From NCBI RefSeq assembly GCF_040412425.1, contig NC_089762.1:21258147-21322146 (forward strand): 64,000 nt of DNA, read 5' to 3'. The notes under the pieces are model-generated. The model ran no database searches. It was not told the origin of the DNA and worked only from the letters and a program-made list of their open reading frames with translations. This stretch comes from Macrobrachium rosenbergii. Its lineage: Eukaryota > Arthropoda > Malacostraca > Decapoda > Palaemonidae. A program made the position numbers and the translations under genes. Shown one piece after another: positions 23,790-35,229 of the stretch; within the stretch, counting starts at the first letter, position 1, and each line of letters begins with the position of its first letter.

Positions 23790-24923
23790 TAAATATTCTG
23801 CTGTTTGCCCTCTGCATTTTTATTGTAGAAAAATAACCCAAACAAAGACAGAAAGACGTCTCTGTCTATGCTAAGGGCTGCTTCTCGGGCAGAGATAGGC
23901 TGGGTGTATTCGAAAAAAATAACGCCTTTATCAGGAATAGTAATCATTAGGGGCCTAAACCCTTAGGGAAGGTTTCACCAAGTAACCTCTAGTAATGGTG
24001 GTCTTAGGCTCCCATCTGCTTTGTCGTATGCATTCGGTGATGTTTGTTAAATTTTCAGACTGCCCAAGGCATAGGGTACTGACGCTCCCAGCCGCCCTGT
24101 CTGACTGGTGACGGGTCAGAGAGAGACCTGTCGCGCGGAATGCGCACGCGTGGGGTATAACTTATTCTTTGTACTTGCCTTCTTACTGTTTCATTGGTAT
24201 TAGTGAGGAAAACAGCCATTTTCAAGACTTCTGATCATCCGTTGTATGCGCAAACAACCCATGTCAACGGTAAGCTTGAAATTTGCGAAATTTTTGTCGA
24301 CTGGCTAGTATCTCTTTGTGTATTTCCAGTTCCTTTGTTTTCCCTCTTCGCAACCATCTACGATATTGGTACAAACAATTTACTTTTATGAAGTCTAGTG
24401 TAGGAATAATTAATGTTGTCTAGTGATCTTGCGTCAACTATTCCCGTGCAGTAATCAGGAATTAGTGAAGGTTAAGTAAGTAATTTTCAGCATTCAGGCA
24501 GCCTTGTGTCTTGATCCCATTGTTCGGAAGAGAAAATACCTTTACCAGTACTAAATTGCGTACGATATATAGTAGTACAGACATCCATTGTGTTAAAACT
24601 TTACATGAAGCAAAGGGAAAATTGACTGTGTCTGACGTGGGCGATAGTTCATGTAATTCCCTCGCTAACTACACATTCTTTCTTTGTCGGGATCAATTGG
24701 GAAGAAAGGGGCATTTAGTGTAAATCCATGTGTTGCAGGGTAACCCTTTATTCCTTATATTGTGGTTCCCCGGCTGGCGGCCTAATTCCATTAGGTAATT
24801 GTCTGTCTTTGTGGTTAACCTTTAGCTTTAAATGACAGGTTACATGTGTCCTTGGCAACTCAGGGCCTCATAGATTACATTAATTAATTAATAAACTCAT
24901 CAGCCAAGCCCCCACATGTAACA
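23790..24923 (-). mobile_element. Solo LTR of a retrotransposon, minus orientation
   Basis: Read on the minus strand it begins TGTTACATGTGGGGGCTTGG at 24923 and is similar along about 1 kb to the sequence starting TGTTACGTGTGAGGGTCTTG at 63071. Shared blocks include AAAGACAGAC, an ACCACCAT(T/A)ACTAG(A/G)GG block and CCCTAATG near the far end. A TG start, two copies in opposite orientations, and no adjacent gag or pol fit an LTR. The inner end (about 23790) is uncertain. The outer end is immediately against (TA)n. Confidence 0.7.
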
Positions 24924-24926
24924 ATG

Positions 24927-25035
<109 letters not shown>

Positions 25036-25066
25036 TGTATATATATTATACATGTACATATATACA

Positions 25067-25395
25067 GTAAATCCCCGTATTTGCGGTCTCATTATTCGTG
25101 GATTTCTCTGTGGAACATATCTACCCATTTATTTGTGGAAAATTTGCCCATTCGCAGTATTTATCACTGAGAAATATTCACTAATTACTGTATTTTCATA
25201 TTTTCATGACTAAATGTACTTTTTGTGATAAAACTATTAAAATACTCAGGTATAAGCATTTTTAGAGAGTTTTTTGTGTTTGAACTATCAAAATAGGCAG
25301 TTCTAAGTGATTTTAGATGGTTTTAAATATTCACGGATATATCTATTCGTGGGGGTTGTGGTACGCATCCCCCACAAATACAGGGGTTTACTGTA
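25067..25395. mobile_element. Tigger-like MITE, CAGTAAATCCCCGTATTTGCGG type
   Basis: The left end TACAGTAAATCCCCGTATTTG and right end (reverse) TACAGTAAACCCCTGTATTTG are terminal inverted repeats of over 20 bases. The interior has subterminal ATTCGTGG/CCACGAAT motifs. About 330 bp and non-coding. TA at both borders fits a pogo/Tigger TA target. Fragments of the same family are at 1478, 25916, 27340, 32530 and 62761. Confidence 0.85.

Positions 25396-25826
<431 letters not shown>

Positions 25827-25915
<89 letters not shown>
25827..25915. repeat. (TA)n microsatellite
   Basis: About 44 uninterrupted TA repeats between the MITE ending at 25832 and a CCCC-bearing MITE fragment. Confidence 0.97.
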
Positions 25916-25918
<3 letters not shown>

Positions 25919-27337
25919 CCCTTGAATAGCTAAAATCCACGAATATTTAGAACCCGTCTAAAAACACTTAGAACTGCCTGTTTTGATAGTTCAGTCACAA
26001 AAAAAAACTCAAAAAATGCATATATGGTATAGTAATTATTAATGTCAGCTAATTCTGGAGGTTCATGCAGAGGTTTCATGATAATTCAATACAAAGAGAA
26101 ATTGTATAACAAACAAGAATTAGCTTAGCCTGCACTATGGTATATTGTATACACATATACAGTAGCCTAGCCTACAGTATACTGTACTGTACTCTATACA
26201 GTATTCACATAATATTGTATTATACAAACATCAACATAACGAATATGCATCTTCCCCATGGATCTTTTAAAATGTTTTGCTTTAATTCACTGTATCCAAT
26301 AATATTGTATATATTACAATATATTGTTTTTGTATTATAAATTGCGATCATAGCGATGTTTTGGTTTGGAAATCGATTACATGGTAAGTTTTGTTTCGCC
26401 ATGTTTAACTCAGTTCTGAGTGCTTTTCTTGCTTCTAGTTACTGTGAATGAATCTCTAGATTTTATTTGTATGGGGCAAGGTTATTTTTCGTTATACTAA
26501 GTGTTTTCAAGTCGAAATATAACTTAAATACTGCTCGTTGTGAAATTAATTTAGCAGTTTTTTTGTTAATAGATGACATTGGCTGTTTGGGGCATGTTTG
26601 TTTTGTGTAAAAAAAAATCAAATTTCCTTTCGCTATTTTCACTTGATTTCATCTTAATATGAGCTTTACACAGTTATCGTTTATCGGCATAAAAATAGTA
26701 GCAATATGTGTTCTTTCATGCCCAGTAGTTTTGATTAAAATACTTTCTCTCCAATTTTAATTACAGTCGAGTTTCATCCATGTTACTGATGCACGATAAT
26801 TTATAGTCATTAGCAGCTTGAACATTGTTTTCTCAGCTTCAGCTACAACTTGCAGCTTAAATTTACCAGTATATTTCCTTGCCGATCTTTTATCCATACC
26901 AAATAAGGGTATAATGTAAAAATATATCAGTTCTATTCTACTTAACTTCATTTGTACTATAACTACGGTAATTGTATATTACTGTACGGTGGTTGAAATA
27001 CAAGCAAAACAGCTGTTGTTATCTGATTCGGTGATAAGCAGAACAAGAGTTTCTCGTTCGGTTGTTTATGGCTTACCGCATTTATGCAAGAGTATAATGT
27101 TACTAACAATACTTTCACCATTCTCTTTTACCTATTTAAGTAGAAGATGGGATAAAGAGATGGAGGAAAAGAAGGTGATCGCTTGTAATTTGGTCTCTCT
27201 CGCTGCCTGATTGTACGCTGCTGCCTGTGCCCGTGGGAAATTTTAAAATGTTTTCTAGATAGTGTCATCGTTATTAATTGCTTACCCCATCACAAAATCA
27301 AATTATCGTAACTTGAGCGCTACCTAGGTACCTGAGT
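25916..27337. mobile_element. Second copy of the 1.47-kb Tigger-like element, fused to a MITE fragment
   Basis: 25916-26020 (TAGCTAAAATCCACGAATATT; CTAAAAACACTTAGAACTGCC) is a fragment of the CAGTAAACCCC MITE. From 26021 (CATATATGGTATAGTAATTATTA) to 27337 (CTTGAGCGCTACCT) the sequence follows 16612-17925, with shared segments such as GTCGAGTTTCATCCATGTT and TCATTAGCAGCTTGAACATT. The left terminus of the copy is replaced by the MITE fragment. Non-coding. Confidence 0.75.
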
Positions 27338-27339
27338 AT

Positions 27340-27522
27340 TTTAATAGTTTTATCACCAAAAGTGCATTTAGTCATGAAAATATGAAAATACAGTAATTAG
27401 TGAATATTTCTCAGTGAAAATACAGAGAATGAGTGAATTTTCAGTGAATCATATGTATATATGTTCCATAGAGAAATCTGCGAATAGTGAGTCCGCAAAT
27501 CATGAGACCACGAATACGGGCG

Positions 27523-27527
<5 letters not shown>
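27340..27527. mobile_element. Inverted partial CAGTAAACCCC MITE
   Basis: GTATTTTAATAGTTTTATCACC, TAGTCATGAAAATATG and GCGAATAGTGAGTCCGC are the reverse complement of 25110-25260. It ends CGAATACGGGCG next to (TA)n. Truncated and non-coding. Confidence 0.7.
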
Positions 27528-27529
<2 letters not shown>

Positions 27530-27615
<86 letters not shown>

Positions 27616-27640
27616 CATATACACATATATATATACACAC
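27530..27640. repeat. (TA)n microsatellite
   Basis: About 40 TA repeats plus a degenerate TA/CA tail. Confidence 0.97.
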
Positions 27641-30200
27641 GCTTAAAAATCACAGTTGGTGCACGTAACTTCAGTGTTTTTTAATCCCACAAAGATAACA
27701 GGCAGAAGTTCAGTACCAGGCGCTCTCACGTTTATTAACCCTTAAATGCCTATTGACGTATCATACGTCGACTAAAATTGTCTGTTGGGTGCCGAGTGGA
27801 CGTACCGTGACGTCGACTACAAAAAATTTCAACCTTCGTCAACTTTGACTCGACCGAAATGGTCGAAAACGCAATTGTAAGCTAAAACTCTTACATTCTA
27901 GTAATATTCAATCATGTACCTTCATTTTGCAACAAATTGGAAGTCTCTAGCACAATATTTCGATTTATGGTGAATTTTTAAAAAAAACTTTTTTCTTACG
28001 CCCGCCCGGTAACTCAGCCGAAAATTTTATTTCGTCATTTTGTCGTAATTTTTGCACTGTTCTATATTAGCCGTTACATAAAGTTTTATATATGAAAATG
28101 TGCGCAATTTCATGTACAATACAGCAAAATACAACCAATGGTTGTAGCTTTTATCAGTTTGGAAATATTTTCATATAAACCACGATAACTGCCAAAATTT
28201 CAACCTTCGGTCAACTTTGACTCGACCGAAATGGTAAAAAAATGCAATTTTAAGCTAAAACTCTTACGATCTAGTAATATTCAATCATTTACCTTCATTT
28301 TGCAACCAGTTGGAAGTCTCTAGCACAATATTTCGATTTATGGTGAATTTTTGAAAAACTTTTTCCTTACGTCCCGCCAGAAATTCTTTTCGCCACGTTG
28401 TCGTAATGTTTGCACTGTTTTATATTAGTCGTTACATAAAGTTTTATATATGGAAATGTGCGCAATTTCATGTAGAATACAACAGAAAATAACTCATGGT
28501 TGTAGCTTTTATCAGTTTTGAAATATTTTCATATAAATCACGATAACTGCCAAAATTTCAACCTTCGGTCAACTTTAACTCGACCGAAATGGTAAAAAAA
28601 CGCAATTATAAGCTAAAACTCTTACATTCTAGTAATATTCAATCATGTACCTTCATTTTGCAACAAACTGGAAGTCTCTAGCACAATATTTCGATTTATG
28701 GTGAATTTCTGAAAAAAAATTTTTTCCTTATGTCTGCGCTGTGTGTAACTCGCCGAACATCTCAGAAATTCTTTTCGTCATGTTGTCGTAATGTTTGCAT
28801 CGTTTTACATTAGTCGTTACATAAACTTTTATATATGAAAATGTGCGCAATTTCATGTAGAATACAACAGAAAATAGCTCATGGTTGTAGCTTTTATCAG
28901 TTTTGAAATATTTTCACATAAATCACGATAACTGCCAAAATTTCAACCTTCGGTCAACTTTAACTCGACTGACATGGTAATTGAACGCAATTGTAAGCTA
29001 AAACTCTTACATTCTAGTAATATTCAATCGTTTACCTTCATTTTGCAATAAATTGGAAGTCTCTAGCACAATATTTCGATTTATGGTGAATTTTTTAAAA
29101 AAACATTTTCCTTACGTCCGCGCGGTAACTCGGCCGAACATCTCAGGAATTCTTTCGTCTCGTTGTCGTAATATTTGCACCGCTTTATATTAGTCATTAC
29201 ATAAAGTTTTATATATGAAAATGTGCGCAATTTCATGTACAATACAAGAAAAAATAATTCATGGTTGTAGCTTTTATCAGTTTTGAAATATTTCCATATA
29301 AATCACGATAAATAGAAAAAATTCTACTTTCGGTCAACTTTAACTCAACCAAAATGGTCGATAACTGCAATTGTAAGCTAAAACACTTACAGTCTAGTAA
29401 TATTCAATCAATTAGCTTTATTTTTCAATAAACGGGAAGTCTCTAGCACAATATTTCGATTTATGGTGAATTTTTGAAAAACATTTTTTACGTCCCTGGC
29501 GTTCTTAATTCATGCATCATTTTGTGATAATATTTTCGCTGTGTTGCTTTGATCGTTTTAAAATTTTTTATATACCAAAATCATCGCAATTTAGTGTACA
29601 ATACAACTAAAAAAAATTAAGTCATTAGCTTTAACCGTTTTGCTTACAGCGCGATTTGTATACAATTATATACGTTTTTTTTTTCGCTGTCATATATTCC
29701 AATATTTATATATGATAATGATATTTTTTTCATTTTTGATGGTTGCATACTAAACTTCAGGCAATGACAAAAACAATGAGCCAAAAATGAACTCTTAATC
29801 TTAAAAACTAAGCGTGCTGTGATTTTTTGAAAAAAACTTTTTTTCCGCTTCGGCGCTAACTCACCGAACGCCGCCGGCATACGGGAGACGTTTTTGTAAA
29901 TAGGGCTTCGGCGTTAAAGGGTTAACATATCGTCGGGGCATGAATGCGACACAGATATAAAGAAGGTTATAAAGTAAACAAAAAGAACAAGACTACCAGG
30001 TTGTCAGTTGTCAAAGGGTAATAAACAGAAAGATAATCCAGGATAATCCGGGATCGAGCTGTCACAAACTGAACCCATGGACCAAACAACAAGAAATACT
30101 AAAGTTTAAATTGTAAAAACATGTATAACCTTGAATACCAGATTGTTAATTGCCAGGGGGTAAAAAACAAAAGGTTAATCCACAGCAAATCTGGGATCAC
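27641..30200 (-). mobile_element. Penelope-like terminal sequence interrupted by a TTAA element
   Basis: 27641-27734 plus 29922-30200 form one sequence once the insertion is removed. The left part AAAATCACAGTTGGTGCACG through CACTTCAGTG-like text recurs inverted at 37485-37535. On the minus strand the junction reads CCGACGA-ATATGTTAATAAACGT-GAGAGCGCC, which resembles a decayed hammerhead core (CUGANGA, stem II, GAAA) of the kind reported for Penelope-like elements. 29990-30080 and 30110-30200 are two diverged copies of one unit of about 125 bp. A Penelope-like RT lies 2.6 kb away on the same strand. Confidence 0.5.
27735..29925. mobile_element. piggyBac-like TTAA element with five ~370-bp internal repeats
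   Basis: It is flanked by TTAA (27735-27738, 29922-29925). Termini are CCCTTAAATGCC and, in reverse, CCCTTTAACGCCG. The A-type end has the palindromic GACGTATCATACGTCGAC and TTGTCTGTTGGGTGCCGAG. The B-type end has CGCCGCCGGCATACGGGAG. Between them are five tandem units of about 358-385 bases, each starting near CAACCTTCGGTCAACTTT (27830, 28201, 28559, 28944, 29324). A TTAA duplication with CCC-starting ends is the hallmark of piggyBac. No transposase frame exists, so it is non-autonomous. Confidence 0.8.
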
Positions 30201-30406
30201 TCAGTCACAAACTAAATCCAGATATATACTTAAACATAAGACAAACGGAATCTTACCCTTTCACATTGCAGAAACGTATAAAAATGAATATTAATTTTGC
30301 ATGTATTTATCAACAAATTTTTTAATTATGAAGGCATCAAGTCTAAACAAACCAAGACTTAAATTTAGAACGCTTTCATTGTTTGACATGATAAAACAAG
30401 ATTCGA
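30201..30406. other. Short non-coding AT-rich spacer
   Basis: No repeat ends or frames recognised between the Penelope-like terminal unit and the end of the minus-strand gag. Confidence 0.4.
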
Positions 30407-31656
30407 TTAGGTGCTAATTAAGATGACAAACTTGGTGGCTGCGACATGATCTGGACAGGCCGGATATCCAGCACTATAGTGGCTGGCAGCACCACAGGAT
30501 CGGCAAGAACCTTTTGTAGGGGCTTGGTGACCTGCGGTGACTGTTGGTGGAGAGGGTTGAGTGGATGTAGAAGGAGCAGAGTTCTGGTCGTTAGTCAAAA
30601 GCCACTTATTGTTGACCAACTCGAAGCGGCAGTCAGATTCAGTGTGCCCCAACTTCTTACAGTGGGTGCACGTAGGCTTGCTAGGTAGTCCGTTCTTCAG
30701 GTGAGTTGAGCCTGAGAGGTACCTGGGTGGCACTATGCACTGCTGAGATGTGCTGTGGGACTGATTATAGGTTTCCCATGAATCAGCCATATGGCAGGCT
30801 TCCATAAATGTGGTGGGCTGCTTATCACCGAGATACACTGGAAGGGGCCCAGGCACACATTGGAAAAGATCTTCCAGTATGGTCCGATTGAATAGGTCCT
30901 CGAATGTAGTGCACAACAGGGAGTCGAACCAGCGGGTACTAGACTGGGTCTTGTGACAGGCCCATTCAGTCCAGGACCAGCTGACTTCCTTGGCAAGACC
31001 TCGGAACCGCTGTCTCCATTTCTCCAGGGTTATTTCGTAGGCTTTTGTGATGACCCTACGAACTTCTACCATGTTGCCTCTGACTCTTCTCCGGTGAACG
31101 GAGGGCTGCCTTTGTTTTTCCATACATATGCTTGGCAAGCACTAAGGCCCTCTCTGTCTTGGTGGTTTTGTAGTTTTCAAAGAGTGACTCTTGTTTCTTC
31201 CAACCATGCTTCTGGCTCCTCCTCAGTCCACTTGGGGACTAGGGAATTAATGCTTGAGATTGGAGCATTTGGTGCAACAGGCGTGGGGTTGGAGGCTTGT
31301 TGGATAGCCATAGTATCAGCATTTTCCCTTCAAGCCTTCTCCAGCTCGAGCTCCTTTTCTTTGAGAACCAGCTCACTTGCCTTGAGAGCTTGCTCGCTTT
31401 CCTGGAGGGCTAATTCATGCTGTCTTCTCCGTTCTTCTCTGGCGTCTTCCAGCTACCTCTGTTCCTCAGCATACTTCCTCTGTTCTCCTTTATACCTCCG
31501 CTGTTCCGCGCTCTCTTCCCTCTCTTGCTTGGCCAAGTCGTCCATCTGTTCCTTGACCCACTTGGTGGGTTCTGTTCCCATGAGACCTGCCTCCTTCCCC
31601 AGATCCATGAAGGCTCTGCAGTGTTCTGTCGCCATGATTCTGGTAGGTAAGGACAT
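30407..31656 (-). pseudogene. Ty3/gypsy-type gag, two frames
   Basis: On the minus strand the N-terminal part (31656-31330) reads MSLPTRIMATEHCRAFMDLG then WVKEQMDDLAKQEREE and a Glu/Arg/Lys coiled coil; a stop near 31450 breaks it. The C-terminal part (31138-30407, 243 residues open) has KWRQRFRGLAKEVSWSWTEW and FNRTILEDLFQCVPGPLPVY (SCAN-like capsid region), a CTHCKKLGHTESDC zinc knuckle and a second Cys cluster (CRSCGAASHYSAGYPAC). It would form the particle and bind RNA. No protease, RT or integrase follows within the window, so it is a fragment. Confidence 0.75.
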
Positions 31657-32806
31657 TTATTGGGTTGACTTGGCATGCTTGGGAATTGAGGAAGTGTCCC
31701 TCAGATTTGGGTGACACTTCAGTGGTGTGGCACCTTTTCAATAAGGCGGCACTGTGGCTGAGTGTTCTGTGCAAAGGTCACACTGATAGCACTCTGTATC
31801 TCTAGGTACAGGTGTAGCTTATGTAGTCACAAAAGGATTTTTTTTTTCTTTGGTGGCACTATGGTGCCAGTACGTTCCTAGGAATCAACACTTATCTTGG
31901 AGTACAACTAATTGTAGTAAGGGAGAAATGCACTCTGCCCAAGCAGAGTGTAACTAATAAGTAGGAGAAAAAGGGAAGGTAAGAAGGAACGGATAGGTAA
32001 GCTCTTCAGTGTCTCAGATTAATGGCACTGTGGAAAAGGAAAATAAATTTTTGGTTGCTTTGACCCTTGTGGGTAACTAGCTCCTAGTACCAGCTGTGCT
32101 ACTTCCTTTCATGTGGAGGGAGGAAGGCTTTTTGCTTGATTCTGGATAAAAGACCCCACTCGTGACTGACAGTTTTCTATAACTGTGGTTAATCTTAACT
32201 TAAACTCATCTATCAGTGGGACAGAGGTGTTTCTTTTTATTTCTTTCATTCAGTGAAGATGGTGCATGTACACTTCGGAGATATCTTAAAAGCTTACGTG
32301 AATGGATAAAAGAAGTGGAAGAGAGAGAGAGAGAGAGAGAGAGAAGAAAAGTATCCATGAAGCGAAGTTCACACTGCCTGAGTAAATAGGTAAAATTGTA
32401 AATGCACAGTAGCAGGTTTCTTCTTTTTGAAATACTTCTTACTTTGGCTATGTTAGGTAATGGGTTGTCTTGCCAATATTAACTTGCCCTATTACTGTTC
32501 GTGTCTTAGGCTGAACGAATGATGGCTAGATATGTTCCACAGAGAAACCCGCGAATCCGTGAGTCTGGCAACCATGAGAACGCAAATATGGGGGGTTTAC
32601 TGTATATATATATATATTATATACTGTATTGTGAAATCCATTATTTGTCAAGAGCTGTTTGACTTGATTTCAAGGTGGGTCTTGCGCCACGTGGAGCAGT
32701 AGGTTATAGCTCTTTTAATGTAGACATTCACTACCGATTGCTTATAAGCTAATGGACACTGCCCTCTGTTAAGACACCTCCCTGCATTTGTTTCTTTTGT
32801 GTAGGT
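31657..32806. other. Gag upstream region and MITE fragment, no gene supported
   Basis: 31657-32250 could hold the leader of the minus-strand gypsy element, but no convincing PBS or LTR end was found. A short (GA)n lies at 32322-32345. At 32530-32605, TATGTTCCACAGAGAAACCCGCGAATCCG and GGGGGGTTTACTG is a fragment of the CAGTAAACCCC MITE. Confidence 0.4.
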
Positions 32807-33700
32807 TTAGGTGTTGAACCTTTGTCCTTTTTGTGTTATGAGGATGTCTAGGAAAGGAAGAATTTTCTCTCTGCTGAATTCTGTGGTGAAATTAATGGAT
32901 GAATTCTTCTTAAATTCTCTGGCTAATTTTGTGGCTTCATTTTTATCTTTCATTGTCATGAAAATATCATCAATATACCTTGCATATATGCTTGGTTTTT
33001 GATGATTGACCAAAATCGTTGTTTCGACGTGGTTCATGTAATTGTTAGCAAGAAGGATTCCAAGTGGTGACCCCATTGCTATACCGTCACATTGCCTAAA
33101 TAAGTCACCTTTGTGTGAAAGGAAAGGGGCCCTTTAGTGCAGGCTTCCAACATCAATTTCAACATCCTGTCTAGTATTGGTGGTGGTTTTTGGTTGGTAT
33201 TGTATATACAGTTAAGTATCAGGTTGATTGTCTCTTCTGCTGGCACGTTTTTTAACAAACTCTGTGTCGAGAGAAGCAATGTCTTGTGGTTCTTTACCAT
33301 GGAGTAAATTGATGAATTGTGTGCTCAGTTTTACTAAGTATTTTGATGAAAAGTATGGGGTTATAATTTTGCTCAGTTTCTTTGCCAGTTGGTAGGAGGC
33401 CAATGGTTTTTTGTGAAATTATAGGCCTGATAGGGTTCCCTGTCTTATGTGTTTTTATTGTTCCATAGAAGTATGGTTTAAAATCACCTACTATTTTCGG
33501 GAACTTTATCTCAATTTGTATTTTGTTGGCTTGTTCTGTAAGGCGTACTCTAGTCTTTAATTCAGTTGTTGAGTCCTTATTGAGGGGCTGGAACTTACTG
33601 GTGTTATTCAAGATCTCAAGTTGTGTGTTGTATTGACTTCTGTTCATTATGACGTAGACATTAGTTTCATCTCCACTACGTAAGATGATGTTGGTGTTTT
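32807..33700 (-). pseudogene. Penelope-like element reverse transcriptase, frameshifted
   Basis: Minus-strand pieces in order: ILRSGDETNVYVIMNRSQYN and TSKFQPLNKDSTTELKTRV (33690-33540); YFYGTIKTHKTGNPIRPIIS (33480-33420); TEFVKKRASR-type linker (33290-33240); then GSPLGILLANNYMNHVE and YARYIDDIFMTM (33074-32960), the catalytic Tyr-x-Asp-Asp motif. GTIKTHK..RPI plus GSPLG..LAN and IDDIF is the signature of Penelope-like RTs. Frameshifts near 33400, 33300 and 33080 prevent a full product. The GIY-YIG endonuclease was not found. Confidence 0.8.
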
Positions 33701-33723
33701 CTTTATCTCAAGTTCTGTTGCTG

Positions 33724-33725
33724 CT

Positions 33726-33758
<33 letters not shown>

Positions 33759-33762
33759 ATGT
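33724..33762. repeat. (GT)n/(GTAT)n microsatellite
   Basis: Short GT run followed by five GTAT repeats next to the Penelope-like fragment. Confidence 0.95.
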
Positions 33763-33906
33763 AATAAAACCTTAGGGTAAAATGAGAAAAATTTTATTTT
33801 ATTCATATTCAGATTTTTTTTTAAATGTCAGTAATACACCTGAAATTTAAGTAAATTTAGGTATGTGATGTTTACTTGAAAATTTTTTGTTTGTTTTGTT
33901 TTGCAG

Positions 33907-33996
33907 GGAAAGGTGAAAACTCTGAAATGAACCAGTTTGCAGCAGGTGAAAATAAAACTGATCAGTTCAAAATGGATGAAGCTGAAAAAGAAAAAG
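33907..33996 (+). CDS. Host gene exon 3 of 5 visible, acidic/Lys-rich copy A
   Basis: Acceptor TTTGTTTTGCAG and donor GTAAGC border an exon of 90 bases (30 codons), phase 1 at both sides. It encodes (G)KGENSEMNQFAAGENKTD then QFKMDEAEKEK. The block SE(M/V)NQFA..ENK.D recurs in the exon at 39707-39817, so the two are duplicates. Highly charged, probably disordered, no known domain. The split codons with the neighbouring visible exons stay in frame (GGG before, GAG after), although further exons could lie in the 20.5-kb intron before it. Confidence 0.65.
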
Positions 33997-34089
33997 GTAA
34001 GCTTCCTAAAACCTGAGGTATGGGAAAGACACTATATATATCCAAAATATTTTACAATTTGAAAATAGAAATTTGAAAAAAAATATTAA

Positions 34090-34350
34090 GAGCCAGATAG
34101 TAGGATAGTTAGAAATGATGCCATAAGGAAATTACAGAGACCCATGTGTAGATGAGATAATGCTGAAGTGGAGAATTGTTTGTGATGCTATTAGCAGGGT
34201 TTTTCTAGAACACCAAAAGTGTAGGAAGACCCAGACCTGTATGGATGAGAATTGTGAGAGGGAAGGCTGGAAATTTGTGGAAGACAAAGTTCAAGGAAGA
34301 CATGAGTGGTGGAATTTCGCAGTGGCATTTTGCATTGTGTATGTATCATA
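34090..34350 (+). pseudogene. LINE C-terminal remnant
   Basis: RKTQTCMDENCEREGWKFVE and DKVQGRHEWWN (34222-34315) resemble the conserved end of many invertebrate non-LTR ORF2 proteins (GRPRKTW.D....DR..WR). Short, diverged, with no RT core beside it. It lies in the intron after the exon ending at 33996 and could be mistaken for a host exon, but it lacks splice borders. Confidence 0.55.
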
Positions 34351-35229
34351 ATTAATTCACATCCCCTGTGCATCTGATATCTAACCCCGTCTTTTACGTT
34401 GCTCCTGATTGGCCATTGATCAGCCAGTCACAGGGCTGGAAACTCGCCAGGCTGTTCCAGCCGTCACCGAGTCAGCATCTACGCTGCAACCTCTCCTCAT
34501 GAAATATTTCTTTCAAAAGTTATAACTTTCATTACACCTCCTTTACCCGAAGAAAAGTAGTGTGTTTCAATTTCATCACTAAGCATCGTCAAGCCAATGG
34601 TTTAAGGATTATATTGATATATGAATTATATATGAATTATGTACTTCAGTAAACTTAATGCTAAAATATGTATAGTGAAATAAACATGAAATTTTTAATA
34701 TAAAATATATTCTTTTATCCCTTACATGACATCGCAATGTATTTATCATTTATCATCTTGTGTTTCATACAGTATCATAGCTTAAATGTCATGGATGACA
34801 ATGCTACCAAAAAATTATAGGTAGGTCTATCAATATGAAAATAACAAGCAAAAGATTAAGAATATTAAAATGAGCGGGGCTGCATGCAGACAATAGCCTC
34901 ATGTTTATTTCACTATACATATTTTAGCATTAAGTTTACTAAAGTACATCATTCATATATCATTATAATCCTCAAATCATTGGCTTGACAATGCTTAGTG
35001 ATGAAATTGAGAAACACTACTTTTCTTCAGGTAAAACTGAGGTGTAATGAAAGTTATAACTTTTGAAAGACATATTTCATGAGGAGAGGTCGCAGCATAG
35101 ATGTTGATTCGATGATGGCTGGAAGAGACCGACAAGTTTCCAGCCCTGTGACTGGCTGATCAGTGGCCAGTCAGGAGCGTCGTCAGAGATGGGGTTGGAT
35201 ATCAGATGCACGGGTACTGTGAATTAATA
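34350..35229. mobile_element. Inverted-repeat element with ~340-bp arms
   Basis: The left arm (34350-34695) starts AATTAATTCACAT and includes CTGATTGGCC and CACAGGGCTGGAAAC. The right arm (34890-35229) is its reverse complement, with GTTTCCAGCCCTGTG and GATGCACGGGTACTGTGAATTAAT. The 200-base centre is AT-rich without a frame. Both outer ends read TTAATTCACA, so a TA or TTAA target is possible but cannot be fixed. Foldback or MITE type, non-autonomous. Confidence 0.8.

Noticed and set aside
34160..34351. Additional host exon
   Set aside because: The frame resembles a LINE ORF2 C-terminus and lacks acceptor and donor sites in phase with the neighbouring exons.
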